DNA of 64,000 bases from Warburgia ugandensis (lineage: Eukaryota > Streptophyta > Magnoliopsida > Canellales > Canellaceae), in the NCBI GenBank assembly GCA_035236585.1, contig CP141130.1, positions 31,259,501 to 31,323,500 of the forward strand, given 5' to 3'. Below are positions 25,816 to 37,919 of the stretch, piece after piece. Both the position numbers and the translations under genes were made by a program. Each line of letters begins with the position of its first letter. Within the stretch, counting starts at the first letter, position 1. The notes beneath the pieces were generated by a model. It did not search any database, was not told the DNA's origin, and saw nothing but the letters and a program-made list of their open reading frames with translations.

Positions 25816-26208
25816 ACATGCTAAAAGACCCACATTACAATGTGTTTTCCCCCTATTTTGTAGATGGATAAAAACATGTTTTCAAGAGGAGAAGTGTTGA
25901 CTATTTAATTTTATCTAAAATACTCTTAAATTAGCATTTTATAGATAATTTAACCACTTAATTTTGCATTATTAGAGTAAATGTGCATAATAGTTCCAAT
26001 TAATCATCTAATCATTGTTTGGCAAAATTTAATGTCTAGATGATTATTAGAGCTAAGCAAATGAATAAATCATGGTTAAGATTATTTTAACTAGGTTTTA
26101 CGTGTTTCATATCAATCAAAATGGAATTGGAATACTTGGATAAACTTAATTAGGACATTATCAAAAGGATACATGGATTTCACAATGTAAGATGAATCCT
26201 TCAGGAGG

Positions 26209-26334
26209 CCAATGGGAATGAAGTATACATAGATAGAAGGATAGAAAAGAAATCTAAGAAGATAAGTAGGACCAATGGGAATAAAGTATACATGGATAGA
26301 AGGATAGAAATGAAATCTAAGGAGATAAGTAGGA
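26209..26334 (+). repeat. 63-bp tandem duplication in the E2 5' LTR
   Basis: Two copies, starting at 26209 and 26272, of a unit beginning CCAATGGGAAT and containing AGTATACAT, AGATAGAAGGATAGAAA and GATAAGTAGGA. The 3' LTR (about 36403-36465) has one. Confidence 0.9.
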
Positions 26335-27205
26335 CTTCAACATGATAAGGACTATCTCTTGTCTTTTGGTAAAGAGATTATGAGTAAGAAGACAATTAGG
26401 AAACTGATAAAAGGAAAGTTGTCTATATAAGAAAAGTTGTGTTGCATGATAGAAAAGATACGCAAAAGGAACCATATGAAGAGAGGGATTGGAGAGGAGA
26501 GCTAGCAGAGAAGATACAAAACCTTTTAGGAGAAGGAGAAAAGCCCAAAGAAGAAAAATCGATCCTAGCTGAATCTGTCCCATCCATACCTCTAACCCAT
26601 CTATACCATCTTCCATCACTATCTTCTCCTCTGTTTCTTCAGGTGTTTTTTTTTCTTATCTCTTTCACCATTTCAATCTCTCAGTTCTTCCCTATTTTAG
26701 TCACTATACATTCACTTTGTTTTACGCACCAAGTTTCATCTATTGGTTTCCTATTATCCACTTGTTTCCCCCATGATTTACATCATTTTTCTCTGATACA
26801 ACATTTTTAGTTTCTGTTTCTTCTTTTTTTTTCTTTTTTTTTCCAATCATACTTCAATTCCTATTTTCCATCAACTTTTTTAGTCCCTCTTTCTTTACTA
26901 ATTTCTCACCATGATTTCGCATTATTTATTGTCTATTCATAAGCATCCATTATTATGGGCAAAACCCAAATCAAGATCCACCTTGAACTCCTCTTTTCCC
27001 CTTCATTTCTATAGTTCAAAATGGCATGCATAGTTGTTTATGAATCTTTTTCTTCATCTTAGGTTTTAGCTTTTAAAAGAAAAATAGAAAATTTTCATTT
27101 CTACCCTTAGTCTTCATTCTTTAATTCCACCTATGTCCTATTTTGGATTTTTTCCTATTTAGTATTTCCTATATTTTTTTCCTTTACCTAACAGACCCCT
27201 CAACT

Positions 27206-27295
27206 ATTCAAATTTAGTTCCTATCTAGTTTTACCTGAACTGATTCAACGATTCAAATCCAGCTCCTATCTAGTTTTACCTGAACTGATTCAACA
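27206..27295 (+). repeat. 45-bp tandem duplication in the E2 5' LTR
   Basis: Two copies, starting at 27206 and 27251, of a unit with ATTCAAAT, CTCCTATCTAGTTTTACC or its variant, and TGAACTGATTCAAC. The 3' LTR (about 37312-37360) has one diverged copy. Confidence 0.9.
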
Positions 27296-27863
27296 ATTCA
27301 TTTTTGACCAAAGGTTCTTCTTAATTCTTGCTTAACTTCTTTCCTGATTTCAAATCAACTTAGGTATTCATTTGAATTCAGTTTGTAGTTGATCCATAGC
27401 CTCTGATCTTACATTTAGAGTCCAGATGGTCAATTTTAGCTTTCCAAATCTTAAGTTCATCCATTGATCAGGATCATTAATTTTTTGAAAAATTGCATCA
27501 TCCAACCATTAAATCAGCAATCAAGGATATCAGTGATGGATTTGTGTTGGTTGATTGACTTGGATGTAATTAGATAGGGAGAAATTTGTTGCATGAAACA
27601 ATGATCTAGCTAAGGAAGTTGAATTATTTTGTTATTTTGTTTAATTAATTTTTAGTTAAATTAAAAATTGTGTATTTTTAGTTAATTAACAAATATGAGT
27701 TTTTCTATGTATTATTATTTGCTTTCATTCATTTTTTATTAATTTTAGTAATTTAAATTTCGTTTAAACTCCCACTCTTTAACTCGAGTCTACATGGGAT
27801 CAACTTGTACTTGCACAAACTATACTATAATAGCCCATGCACTTGTAGAAAACAACAAGTTTT

Positions 27864-27881
27864 TAGCACCGTTGCTAAGCA
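27864..27881 (+). promoter_or_regulatory. Primer binding site of E2 (tRNA-Asp type)
   Basis: TAGCACCGTTGCTAAGCA lies six bases after the LTR end. It is the Athila tRNA-Asp-complementary site TGGCGCCGTTGCCGGGGA with a few transitions. It is the best preserved of the primer binding sites here. Confidence 0.8.
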
Positions 27882-29280
27882 TTTTTTAATGCCTTTTTCA
27901 AATTTTTTAGTGCATAATCACTCTATTTCATGAAATTTGGTGCTTGTTGCTATTTTTTATTTTGAAAGAAATTGGATAAGGTATTAAAGGATGATCTCCA
28001 TTAGGATAGCTAAAATTTTATTTTGAGTGAATTGTAGTGAGCATGGATTGTGTTTTGTTTTTATCACAATTCATTTGCAAAGGTTGTAATAATATAGTTC
28101 AAGGATGTACCATCATAACCTAACAGTGGAGGTAGAATATAAATGGTCTCACCTTTGTATGAGAAGATCTTATCTAGAATCCCTCTATAAGTAGTCCTAA
28201 ATCCTTATAATCCCTAAATCAGGGTTTACATAATTAGAATAATTTTGCATTATTGTTTGGTAGTGTGATTGCATATAGATAGCATAATTTACGGCTTGCA
28301 TTAGTCTATTGCTTTTTAATTGCATTTTAGGGCATGTTTATCACTTTAAGGTGAATTATATGTTGATAAAACAGTCATGGAATTGAGCAAATTAATTAGT
28401 AAGGCACCTGATCCCACAAATTAAGGGTTGATTTTATCCTCACCTCTTAACCACTTAAGATATTCACCACAAGGGCAAAACCTAGCCTTCCAAATTAATT
28501 TAAAATTAATTAGAAGAGACCTATTGAGGCCATCACATGCTCATATGACCCTCTTAGAAGGAGATGACCCATTGCCACTCCAATGGCCCAATCTAGCTGA
28601 CTATGTTGGTATTTAAATAATTAGTTCTACCAGCACATTCGATGACTCAAGCTATATATGGCTAGTTGAGGAGGGTGTAAAGTGGTTGGTTGGATTAGGA
28701 TCTAAATGGTAAGTGGTGGGCAAGTCTGAAAGAGAGGAGCATTAGATTAGGCTAACCTAAAAGCTTCTCCTCTAAACAAATTCACAACAATCAAATTTTG
28801 TACGTACTAGCCTTGGGGTTGTTTAAATTGTGTGCTCGATTGTTGTCTATCATTAGCATTTAGGTTTCATCATTTTGAGTAGTTTTCCACATGTAAAAGA
28901 CAAAAAATAAAAAAGATTTATTTTGTTTTACACATAGAAAAATCAACCAAAACGATATACAATAAGAAAAGTCACCATCAATGATTGATCAATAATATAG
29001 GGGTAACTCACCTCATGGAAGTATTAAGGTGATCAAGGCCCTCCACTCATCTTGAATGAGGGACCACCATCTTTAATGGATTATAATTATCAACCTCCAC
29101 AAAGGAGGAACAAGCATCTAATGCATAAAGATTGGAGAAGGAATGGAAACTGAGAATGGGACCAACATAGTAATCATGGGGATGATGACTTTTGTCGAAA
29201 CCCTTGTGAGAGAAATGTAAAAGACTACTTACAACCAACAAGCACCAACAGACAATGCTATACTATTCTACCTACAAATG
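27882..29280 (+). other. 5' leader of E2
   Basis: Non-coding leader with the same ordered blocks as E1 and H: TTTTGAGTGAATTGTAGTGA (about 28021), GTCCAAGG-type block with TAACAGTGGAGG (about 28121), AGTAAGGCACCTGATCCCAC (about 28401) and GAAGAGACC...CCTCTTAGAAGGAG (about 28513-28562). Confidence 0.6.
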
Positions 29281-30450
29281 TTGATGCAATAGAGTTAAAA
29301 ATAGGAGTAATCCAACTACTTACAAAGTTCCATGGATTAGACAGTGAGAGCCCTTACATGCATCTTAAGGAATTCGATGAAGTAAGTATCACATAGAATA
29401 CACAAAACATTGCCTTAGACATAGTGAGCTTTAAACTTTTTCCCTTCACTTTAAAGGAAAAGGATAAAATATAGTTTAATGCACTACAATAGGTTTCATA
29501 AGGACCTAGCATGAAATTATTAGGGAATTCTTGAAAAATTTACCCCACTCATAAAATAAATACTCCATCGAAAGATAATGAACTTTACCTAGAAGAACAA
29601 AGTGTCATACTAGCAATGCTGGGAAAGGTTCAAAGATTTATTACTTGCACTCCCAAATTATGGCTATGAACCATGGCACCTCATTAGTTTCTACTAAGAG
29701 GGGCTTAATTTTGACATGAGCCAATTAGTAGAGATGATGTGCAATGGAAACTTCCTAAATCAACAACCATAAGAGGCAAAGGTGTATTTAGAATGGCTTG
29801 CTAAGGGTGCACAAACCTAGGCTGACTTAGAAAGAGTTGAACATCCAGATAGGCCCAAGCCCATCAACCATGCTAGGGAGGCATGTTCCCATGACTCAGA
29901 AAGATGAACTTAATACCAATGTAGCATCCCTAGCCCAAGAGGTAGAGGCTATGAAAATGAGGATCATCACATCCAAAAAGTTTGAACAAGTGTTTAGCAT
30001 ATGTGAAAGTACTACACATCCTACTCCAAAATGTCCCACCATTCTAGTATTCTAAGAGGTACTTCATGATTAGACCAGTGCCCTAAATGCATATAAAAGA
30101 CCTTTCACCCCATACTCTAAGACATATAATCTCAAGTGGAAAAAGCATCCAAACTTGAGTTGGAGAAATGGAGCAACTGCTAATGTCTCACAACTTGGGC
30201 CATACTAGTCTCACCAACATAATCAAGGACACCCTACTGTAGCCCCATACTAACACCAATATCCTACTCCTAGACCTTACTTGCACCACCCAAAAGGTTT
30301 GTAGAGGATAATTTACATCAACTTATCAAAAACTAATAGAGGAAAACTTCTCAATTAGAAATCCAGTTAAAACAAGCCACACAGTCCATGAATGAAATAA
30401 AACATATGATGAGCTAAATTATGCAAACCATGAAAAAAGAAAGTTTCTAG
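29281..30450 (+). pseudogene. Decayed Athila-type gag of E2
   Basis: Recognisable pieces in order: KFHGLDSESPYMHLKEFDEV (about 29318-29380), FKLFPFTLKEKDK (about 29430-29468), a zinc-knuckle remnant SICESTTHPTPKCPT (about 29995-30042), and WKKHPNLSWRNGA (about 30140-30178), an Athila gag signature. Stops and frame changes are frequent, so no particle protein can be made. The order gag, protease, reverse transcriptase, RNase H, integrase on one strand between matching LTRs confirms that E2 was once autonomous. Confidence 0.8.
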
Positions 30451-30833
30451 CTCAACCACAAGCAAACACTAAGGGTGTGCATGTGGTTGGAAATAATGTA
30501 TCTAACACATCTTCAAGCTTTACCATAAGACAAACTAAGGTTGTCACCATTCATATGAGTGGTAAAAGAATTGAGAAAGATTGGCCACAAAATATTGATA
30601 AGGTAGAAAAACCCATTGAAAATAAAGAAAAATCTATAGAGAAGTACCCCACTTTGTTTTTGAACTATATCCCATCACTACTCCATTCCCTCAAAGGTTT
30701 TGTTAAGTCACAAAGAGTACATCTAATGATGAGGTTATGAAAATACTTATGCAACATACCAATCTTAGAGGCAATAAAATAAATCTCATCATGTGCCAAA
30801 TGTTTAAAGGATTTATGCACAATTAATAGAAAA

Positions 30834-31380
30834 TTGAATGTCCAAAAGAACACATTTGTGACTACACAAGTAAGTTTAATTCTTCAACACTATACACCCC
30901 AAAAGTACAAGGATCCAAATTGCCCTACTCTCATCTACATTATTGACAACCACAAGATTAATCAAGCCCTCTCAGATTTAGGATCTAATGTCAATTTGTT
31001 ACTCTACACAGTCTATGTTTAGCTAGGACTAGGAGACCTCAACCCAACATCCACTACACTCTAGTTAGCTAATGTCTATGGTAATTCCAAGGGGTGTGAC
31101 TGAAGATGTGTTAGTCCAAATAGAACAATTCTTTTTCCCTATCAATTTTCTAGTCATGGCCACAACTAGTGTTGAATGAGTAGAATGAAACCACTGTCAT
31201 CCTTGGACATCCACTTTTGGCAACATCTAATTCCTTAATAAACAATAGAAATGATGTCATGAAGCTTTCATTTAACAACATGACACTAGAATTGGACATA
31301 TTTGATATCTATAAGCAACCAGAAGAAGTCTCTGGTGACTTACATAGTGTCACCATGATAAACTCAGTTGTGCAAGATCA
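30834..31380 (+). pseudogene. Decayed retropepsin-like protease of E2
   Basis: The active-site region reads ALSDLGSNVNLLLYTVY (about 30967-31018). The catalytic Asp survives in SDLGS, where this clade usually has LDLGA. About 180 bases on, the frame continues with ILGHPLLATSNSLINN and MKLSFNNMTLELDIF (about 31198-31301), the standard end of an Athila/Tat protease domain. Stops fall between the two pieces, for example after YTVYV. The protease would have cut the Gag-Pol polyprotein. Confidence 0.8.
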
Positions 31381-31410
31381 TTTCATAACCTCTTCCCACT
31401 TGAGGCATGT

Positions 31411-32700
31411 TTGGTCCACTTCAATGAGTTTAATGAGGATGTATTAATAGAGGAAGTTAATGCCCTCCTACATTTTGTGCCCCCTATGGACATAGAAAAA
31501 TGGAAACCTCATGTTGAAGAACTTCCACCAAGTGAGTCCACTTCCATTCCATCCTCTAAAAAATCTCCTAAACTAGATTTGCAAGCTTTACCATATGAAC
31601 TCAAATATGCCAATTTATAAGAGGAAGAAACTTTTCCTATCATAATTGCCTCTCAATTAGAACCATCTTAAGAGGAAAAATTGATCAAAACCCTCAAGAA
31701 ACATAAAGGTGCAATAGGATGGACCTTAGTGAACATTAAAGGTATTAGCCTTTTGATATGCACCTGGAAAATCTACTTAGAAGATGATGCTTAACCATGT
31801 TGTCAGTTGCAAAGAAAGTTAAATTCTAATATAAAGGACGTGGTTCAAGCAAAAGTCCTTGATTTACTTAATGTGGGGATCATTTACCTCATAAGTGTTA
31901 GCAAATGGGTGAATCCTACACAAGTAATACCTAAGAAATTCGGAGTGACCGTAGTAATGAATACTCAAAATGAACTTCTACATATAAGGATTACCACTTG
32001 TGGTGTATATGCATAGATTACAAGGAACTAAATGTTGTCACTAGAAAGGATCATTTCCCATTGCCATTTGTGGTCCATATGTTAGAATGGGTAGCCAGTT
32101 ATTAGTTCTATTATTTTATAGATGGCTACTCAAGTATAACCAGATAGAGATAGCACCAGAAGATCAGTAAAAAGACAACCTTCACATGTCCTTTTGGTTC
32201 TTTTTCTTATAAAAGAATTCTATTTGGATTATGTAATGCTCTTTGCCACATTCTAGACTGCATGTTGAGAATCTTCAATGATATGGTAGAGAGAACCTTA
32301 GATGTTTTTATGGGTGATTTTTTTGTGTTTGGTGATTCATTTGAAAGGTTTCTTGATAACCTTAGAAAAATCTAGAATCAATGTGAAGAAAAGAACTTAG
32401 TGATTAATTGGGAGGAGTGCCATTTCATGGTTTCTAGGGAAATTGTCCTTGGTCGCATAGTGTCTTCCAAAGGAATAGAGGTATATAGAGCCAAAGTTGA
32501 CCTAATTGTCAATCTACCCATCTCACAATCTGCTAGGAACATTCACTCATTCCTAGGTCATGAAAGTTTCTATAGGAGGTTCATTAAAGATTTTAATGCA
32601 ATATCTATACTGTTGTGTCACCTCCTTACAAAGGATACCCCTTTTGAGTGGACTAATGATTTTTAAGAAGCTTTTACAAAGCTAAAAGACAAGTTAACCA
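31411..32700 (+). pseudogene. Decayed reverse transcriptase of E2
   Basis: Order of recognisable parts: LQALPYELKYANL (about 31580), HKGAIGWTLVNIKGIS (about 31704), QRKLNSNIKDVVQAKVLDLL (31808-31867), SKWVNPTQVIPKKFGVTVVM (31890-31958), TTFTCPFG-type remnants (about 32172-32200), then EECHFMVSREIVLGRIVSSK, FLGHESFYRRFIKDF and LLTKDTPFEW (32412-32657). The metal-binding motif at 32307-32318 reads FMGD where the family has FMDD, so one catalytic Asp is lost. Several stops also break the frame. Reverse transcriptase copies element RNA into DNA in cytoplasmic particles. Confidence 0.88.
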
Positions 32701-33180
32701 CTAACCTACCATACAGCCACCTAATTGGAGTTTACCTTCTAAAATCATGTGTGATACTAGTAATTACACTGTTGGAGTGTATTAGGAAAGAGAAAGGACA
32801 AAAAGCCATATATCATCTATTATGTAAGTAGAACCCTAAATAGCACTCAGATGAATTATTTCACTATGGAGAAAGAACTCCTAATATTTGTCTTCACCTT
32901 GGATAAGTTCAAGTCTTACTTGAATGGTTCTATGATAGTCATATTCACTAACCATTCAGCCCTTAAGTACCTTCTATCCAAGAAGGATGCTATGCCCAGA
33001 TTAATTGGATGGATTCTTGTACTCCAAGAGTGTGACATTGAGATGAAAGATAAGAACAAAGTAGAAAATGTTGTGGATGATCATTTGTTTTATCTAGTTT
33101 TAACAAAACTAATGGATGAGTTACTACTTAAGGACGTTATCCCTGATGAGCAACTTTTTCATGTCTCCCATCCTCCTTGA
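32701..33180 (+). pseudogene. Decayed RNase H domain of E2
   Basis: MCDTSNYTVGV near 32743-32775, in a shifted frame, gives the first catalytic Asp. The open stretch 32851-33180 contains NYFTMEKELL with the Glu, then IFTNHSALKYLLSKKDA. The family has Asp where Asn is encoded at 32950-32952, so a catalytic residue is lost. ENVVDDHLFYL supplies the last Asp, and PDEQLFHV leads into the linker to integrase. RNase H removes the RNA strand during reverse transcription. Confidence 0.85.
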
Positions 33181-34440
33181 TTTGCTGATATTGCAAATTA
33201 CTTAGTCATAGAAACAAATTAGAAAAGAAAAAATTCTTTTCCAATGTCAAGCACTACTTTTGGGATGATCCATACATGTTTAACTACTACCTAGCTCAAA
33301 TAATTAGGAGATATGTACCAAAATTAGAGTAAAATAGTGTCATCTCCTTCTGTCATTCAGAAGTATGTGGTGGAAATTTTTCTATACAAAAAGTTAGTGC
33401 AAAGATTTTGTAATGTGGTTTCTACTAGCCCTCATTGTTTAAAGATACACATATGTTCTGATAATTGTGTGAGTAGTGTCAAAAGTTAGGAGGAATAACC
33501 CATAGGGATATGATGCCTCTGAATCATATCCTTATTATTAAAGTTTTTTACTACTGGGGCATCAATTTTATTTCCCACCTTCTTTTGACTTTCTGTATAT
33601 CGTATTGGATTTAGACTATGTTTCCAAATGGATTGAGGCTATCCCTTGTAGAAATAATAACCATAAAATAATTCTTAAATTCTTAAAATAAAATATTTTA
33701 TCTAAATTTGGGACCTCTCAGACCATTATAACAGTACACATTTTTGCAACAAGGCATTTGAAGCACTAATGAAAAAGTATAATATTACACATAAGGTTGT
33801 AACACTATATCACCCACAAATAAGTGGATAAGTCAAAGTATCTAATTGGGCTATTAAATAAATTCTACAAAAGACTATTAATGCAAATCGTAAAGATTGG
33901 TCTCTCCGACTATTCAATGCACTATGGGCTTATAGGATTGCACACCGGACACCGATTTGTATGTCTCCATGTTGTATTATATATAGTAAGGCTTGCCATC
34001 TGCCAATGGAATGAAATATAGAGCCTATTCAGCAATAAAGACCTTTAATTTCTACATGGATAAAGCAAGCTCACATAGAAAACTCCATCTCAATGTGTTG
34101 GAAGAGATTAGGTAGGAAGTATATGAGAGTAATAAGATATATGAAGAAAAGAAGAAAAGTTTTTCATGATTATAACATAAATAGAAAATCCATTACTCCA
34201 TTAAGAAATTTTTACTATATAACTCAAAGCTTCACCTCTTTTCAGTGAAGCTTTGATCTTGATGGACCAATCCATATATAGTCAAAGAAGTTTTTCAATA
34301 CAGGACTATTGAGATTGAGGATGCTAAGACAGGTTATACTTTTAAAGTGAATGATCAATGTTTGAAGCCTTTCTTAGAATATTAAAATCCAAAAGTTGAG
34401 TCCACAACTTTAGATGATCCTATTTATCAAGACTAAGTGG
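33181..34440 (+). pseudogene. Decayed integrase of E2
   Basis: Zinc-binding pieces FADIANYLV, HYFWDDPYMF and ISFCHSEVCGGNF lie at 33181-33390. The core begins with LDLDYVSKWIEAIPC (about 33606-33650, first Asp). THFCNKAFEALMKKYNITH (about 33738-33795) follows the second Asp. The third catalytic residue is lost: VKVSN at 33832-33846 has Lys (codon 33835-33837) where the family has Glu. Then come [22 protein letters not shown] (split over a stop-free stretch near 33892-33958) and FKVNDQCLKPF near the end. Multiple stops. Integrase would insert the DNA copy into the genome. Confidence 0.85.
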
Positions 34441-36084
34441 ATCTGATCCCTTTGTACCATTTTTTTGTATTTTAGAATTAGTTATTTTCTGCATCACCTA
34501 TGTTCATTTTTGGTCCTATATTTCTAACATTAGGGATAATGTTTCTTTTAGGTTGGGGGTATAGAGAATTCTATTTTTTTTTTAGTTGATTTCCTAAATA
34601 ATAATAATAACAATAATAAAATTAAAATATATATCAAAATCTTTTAATATTTAGGTCAATTCCTACACTATAATGAGAATTGGATTTTTTGAAGTATTGT
34701 CTAGCTAACTTAGCTTATTAATGGAATTGTATATGATTAATTCATTATTTTACTCATTGTCTAAATTATTCCATGAAAGCTAAGTCTCATATCACATTTA
34801 TACACAGTTATGTATCAATAATTTAGATTGATATGTAATTATAACTTAGAGATTCTGAAGAAATTCAGTGGAGACCTATGACCTAAGTGAGTTTTAGATT
34901 TATTCATTCTTTGAAAGGTTATAAATGTTCAAATTTTTCTTCCATGTACTTAATTTAAATTTGATCCCACTAATTCTTAAATTTTGGCTAATTACTTGAA
35001 TTATTAGAGTTTTACCTTTAAGATTCTACAAGTTCATTAAATCTGATAAGTTATATGAAACCTAGGAAATGATTTAGGTCATCCTTGTTATAAAACTAGA
35101 GATAAAAATCCTACCTAAAAAACATAGAAATATTTTACCAGTAGCTAGCCAATTTGAGCCTTAAATAAGCCTTTTATTTTGTTACCCATATTAGTCAAAT
35201 ATTATATCTACTACCCAATTCTTCTAAAATAAGTTAGAGAGGATTGAAAAAATATTTTTAAGTTACAATACCAAAAAAAAAAGAGAAAAAAACAAGTGAA
35301 GATGAAGAAAAAGTTCTTGAAAAGTGCTAAAAAAAATAATAAGTTTGAAAAAATGAAGAATGCAGAAAAATATAGGAACATTCACTTTGGTGTGAAAACA
35401 AAAAAAGAAAAAATTATTGTTTACTTATTAGATGACCTCTACTTATTTTGAATACATTGAATCCTTTATATCCCTTTCTATATACCCTATCTAAGCCTAT
35501 ACTTCATCCTAATTAAAAACCTATTGATTCGAGGATAAAAATAATCTTAATGAGGATATGAATGGATAGGATTTGAAGTGTAATATTTATAAATGTTCAA
35601 AGGTAATGACATTCTTCCTGAAAGGGATCAAACTAAATTCCTTAGTAATTCTCATTCCTCCGTGAGTATATGTGAGATAAATTCGCTTTTATTGACTCTA
35701 CTCACTTATTTAAAAGAGAAATATGACTTTAACCCTCTTTCTTATTGTTTGACTTCTAAGTGTATGCCATTAGTGAGGACTGAGGTGAAAACGTATTTTA
35801 GATGGAGTCAAAAGATATAGTATATTTAGAGATGAAGGTTATTATATATGTAAACTGCACACATACACATTCTTTGAGATCTAAGCTCAATTAGAAAGTA
35901 TTTAGCATATGGGTAGGGTTTTTAATTTTTTATTTAGTTTTATTAGTATGCTAAAGTTGATAGATTTATTGAAGAGAATTCTCTGAGAAAAATGGGAACA
36001 TACTTGAAAATGACTATTTTGAAATTTTATGATTGATTTTTCACATGTTTTGCTAGAGAGTAGTAAAATGCTAGTTAGGGGATG
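34441..36084 (+). other. 3' untranslated region and polypurine tract of E2
   Basis: Carries the ACATTAGGGATAATGTTTCT and TTGGGGGTATAGAG post-pol motif (about 34527-34566), then AT-rich non-coding sequence. Blocks near 35750-35960 align with H at 49990-50200. It ends with TTTTGCTAGAGAGTAGTAAA and the AGGGGA tract (36077-36082) just before the 3' LTR. I see no env-like frame; the 75-residue frame at 35593 has no recognisable domain. Confidence 0.65.
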
Positions 36085-37919
36085 TGCTGAAATGTTCAAT
36101 TTTAGCTAAAATATGCTTAAGTTAGGATCTGGACAGATCATTTAACCACTTCATTTTGCATTATTAGAGTAAATGTGCATAATAGCTCCAATTGATCAAC
36201 TAACTATTGTTTGGCAAAGTTTAATGGCTAGACCATCATCGAAGCTGATTAAATGAATAAATCATAGTTAAGATGATTCTAATTGGGTTTTATATGTTAT
36301 AGATCAATCAAAATGGAATTGACTGACTCGAATCAACTTAATTAGGACAAGATCATCAAAAGGATACATAGATTTCACAATGCAAGATGGACCTAGAAGG
36401 AGGCCAATGGGAATGAAGTATACGTGGATGAAAGGATAGAAAAGGAATTGAAGGAGAAGTAAGACTTCAACATGATAAGGAATATCTCTTATATTTTGGG
36501 AAGGAGATTATGAGTAAGAAGACAACTAGGAAACTAAGAGACAGAAAGTTGTCTATATGAGAAGAGGATGGTTGCACAATAGAGAAGATACTTAGGAGGA
36601 ACCATATATAGAGAGCGACTGAAGAGGAGAGTGAACAGAGAAGATATGAAGGCTTTTGAGAGAAGAAGAAATTCTAAAGAAGAAAAACCGATCCCAGCCA
36701 AATTTCTACCATCTTCCATGACTATCTTCCCCTCTATTTCTTCATCAATCCCTCCCTTATTTCTTCACAAATTTTTATCTTGTCTCTTTCATCGTTGCAG
36801 CCTCTCCATTCTTCCATGTTTCAATCATTATAGTTTTACCCTCTTTTACTCACCACTTCTCATTTGTTTCTTTCATGTTTTCCCCATGTTTTACATCATT
36901 TTTCTTTGATACACCATTTTTAATTCCTCTTTTTCATTATTTTTTCTTTTTTTTCCAACTATGCTTTAGTTCCTGTTTTTCATTAGTATTTTCAATCCCT
37001 GTTTCTTCTCTAATTTCTCATTGTGAATCTCCCTCATTCTTTTCTATTCCCAAGCATCCATTGTTTTAGGCAAAGTCCAAATTAGATTTCACCTTGATCT
37101 CCTCTTTTTTGCTTCATTTCTGTAGTTCAAAATGACATAGGGAGCTATCTCCCTACATCCTCTTCTTCTTCTAAGGTTGTAGCTTTTAAAAGAATAATAA
37201 AAATTCCATTTCTACCCTTAGACTTCCTATTTAAATTCCATTTGGGACATATTTTATCTTTTTCTATTTTGTCTTTTGTCTTTTTTATCTTTTTCCAATA
37301 GACCCCTGAATTGTTCAAATCCAGTCCTTGTTTCATTTTAACCAAATCGATTCAATGGTTAAGTTTTAACCAAAAGGTTCCTCTTAATTCTTACTTAACT
37401 TCTATCTTGATTTCCAATCAACTTTCATATCTTCACCTGAATTCAATTTCTAGTTGATCCATAGCCTTTCATCTTACATTTGGAGTTTAAATAGTCAATT
37501 TATGTTGTCCCAATCTCAAGTTCAATCATTGATCCTAGTCATTAATCTTCTGGAAAATTTGCATCATCTGATTGATGAATCAGCAATCAAGGATATTAGT
37601 GGCTAATTGGTGTGGGTTGATCAGCTTGGATGTAAACAAATATGGAGAAATTCACTACTTATACAGTGATCAAGCTAGGGAAGTTGAATTAGTTTATTAT
37701 TTTGTTTAACTACTTTTCAATTAAATTTAGAATTGTGCATTTTTTAGTTAATTAATAAATTTTCATTTTTTAAATTGTTATTTGCTTTCTTTAACTTTTG
37801 TTAATTATAGTAATTTAAATTTTATTTAAACTCCTACTTTTTAAGTTAAGTCCTCATGGAATTGACTCGTACTTGCATAAACTATACTACATTAGTCCAC
37901 GCAATTGTAGAAAACAACA
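36085..37919 (+). mobile_element. 3' LTR of Athila-like element E2
   Basis: Begins TGCTGAAATGTTCAATTTTA and ends TAGAAAACAACA, followed by AGAAA (37920-37924), the target-site copy with one change from AGAAG. The empty site in the H 3' LTR (51111 onward) reads AGAAG then TAGAAATAAAATC, which fixes both ends. The LTR start could be two bases further left. Substitutions between the two LTRs are frequent, so the insertion is old. Non-coding. Confidence 0.87.

Larger units (their letters stand above)
25895..27857 (+). mobile_element. 5' LTR of Athila-like element E2
   Basis: Begins TGTTGACTATTTAATTTTAT and ends TAGAAAACAACA. It aligns with 36085-37919, for example at TTTTGCATTATTAGAGTAAA, AAAAGGATACAT and the closing ACTATACTA block. 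The flanking AGAAG (25890-25894) pairs with AGAAA after the 3' LTR. It is 128 bp longer than the 3' LTR, largely because of two tandem duplications. The end carries the Athila-type GGGATCAACTTGTACTTGCA motif. Non-coding. Confidence 0.88.

Noticed and set aside
26439..26810. 123-residue frame in the E2 5' LTR
   Set aside because: Pyrimidine-rich LTR sequence; the equivalent 3' LTR does not keep the frame.
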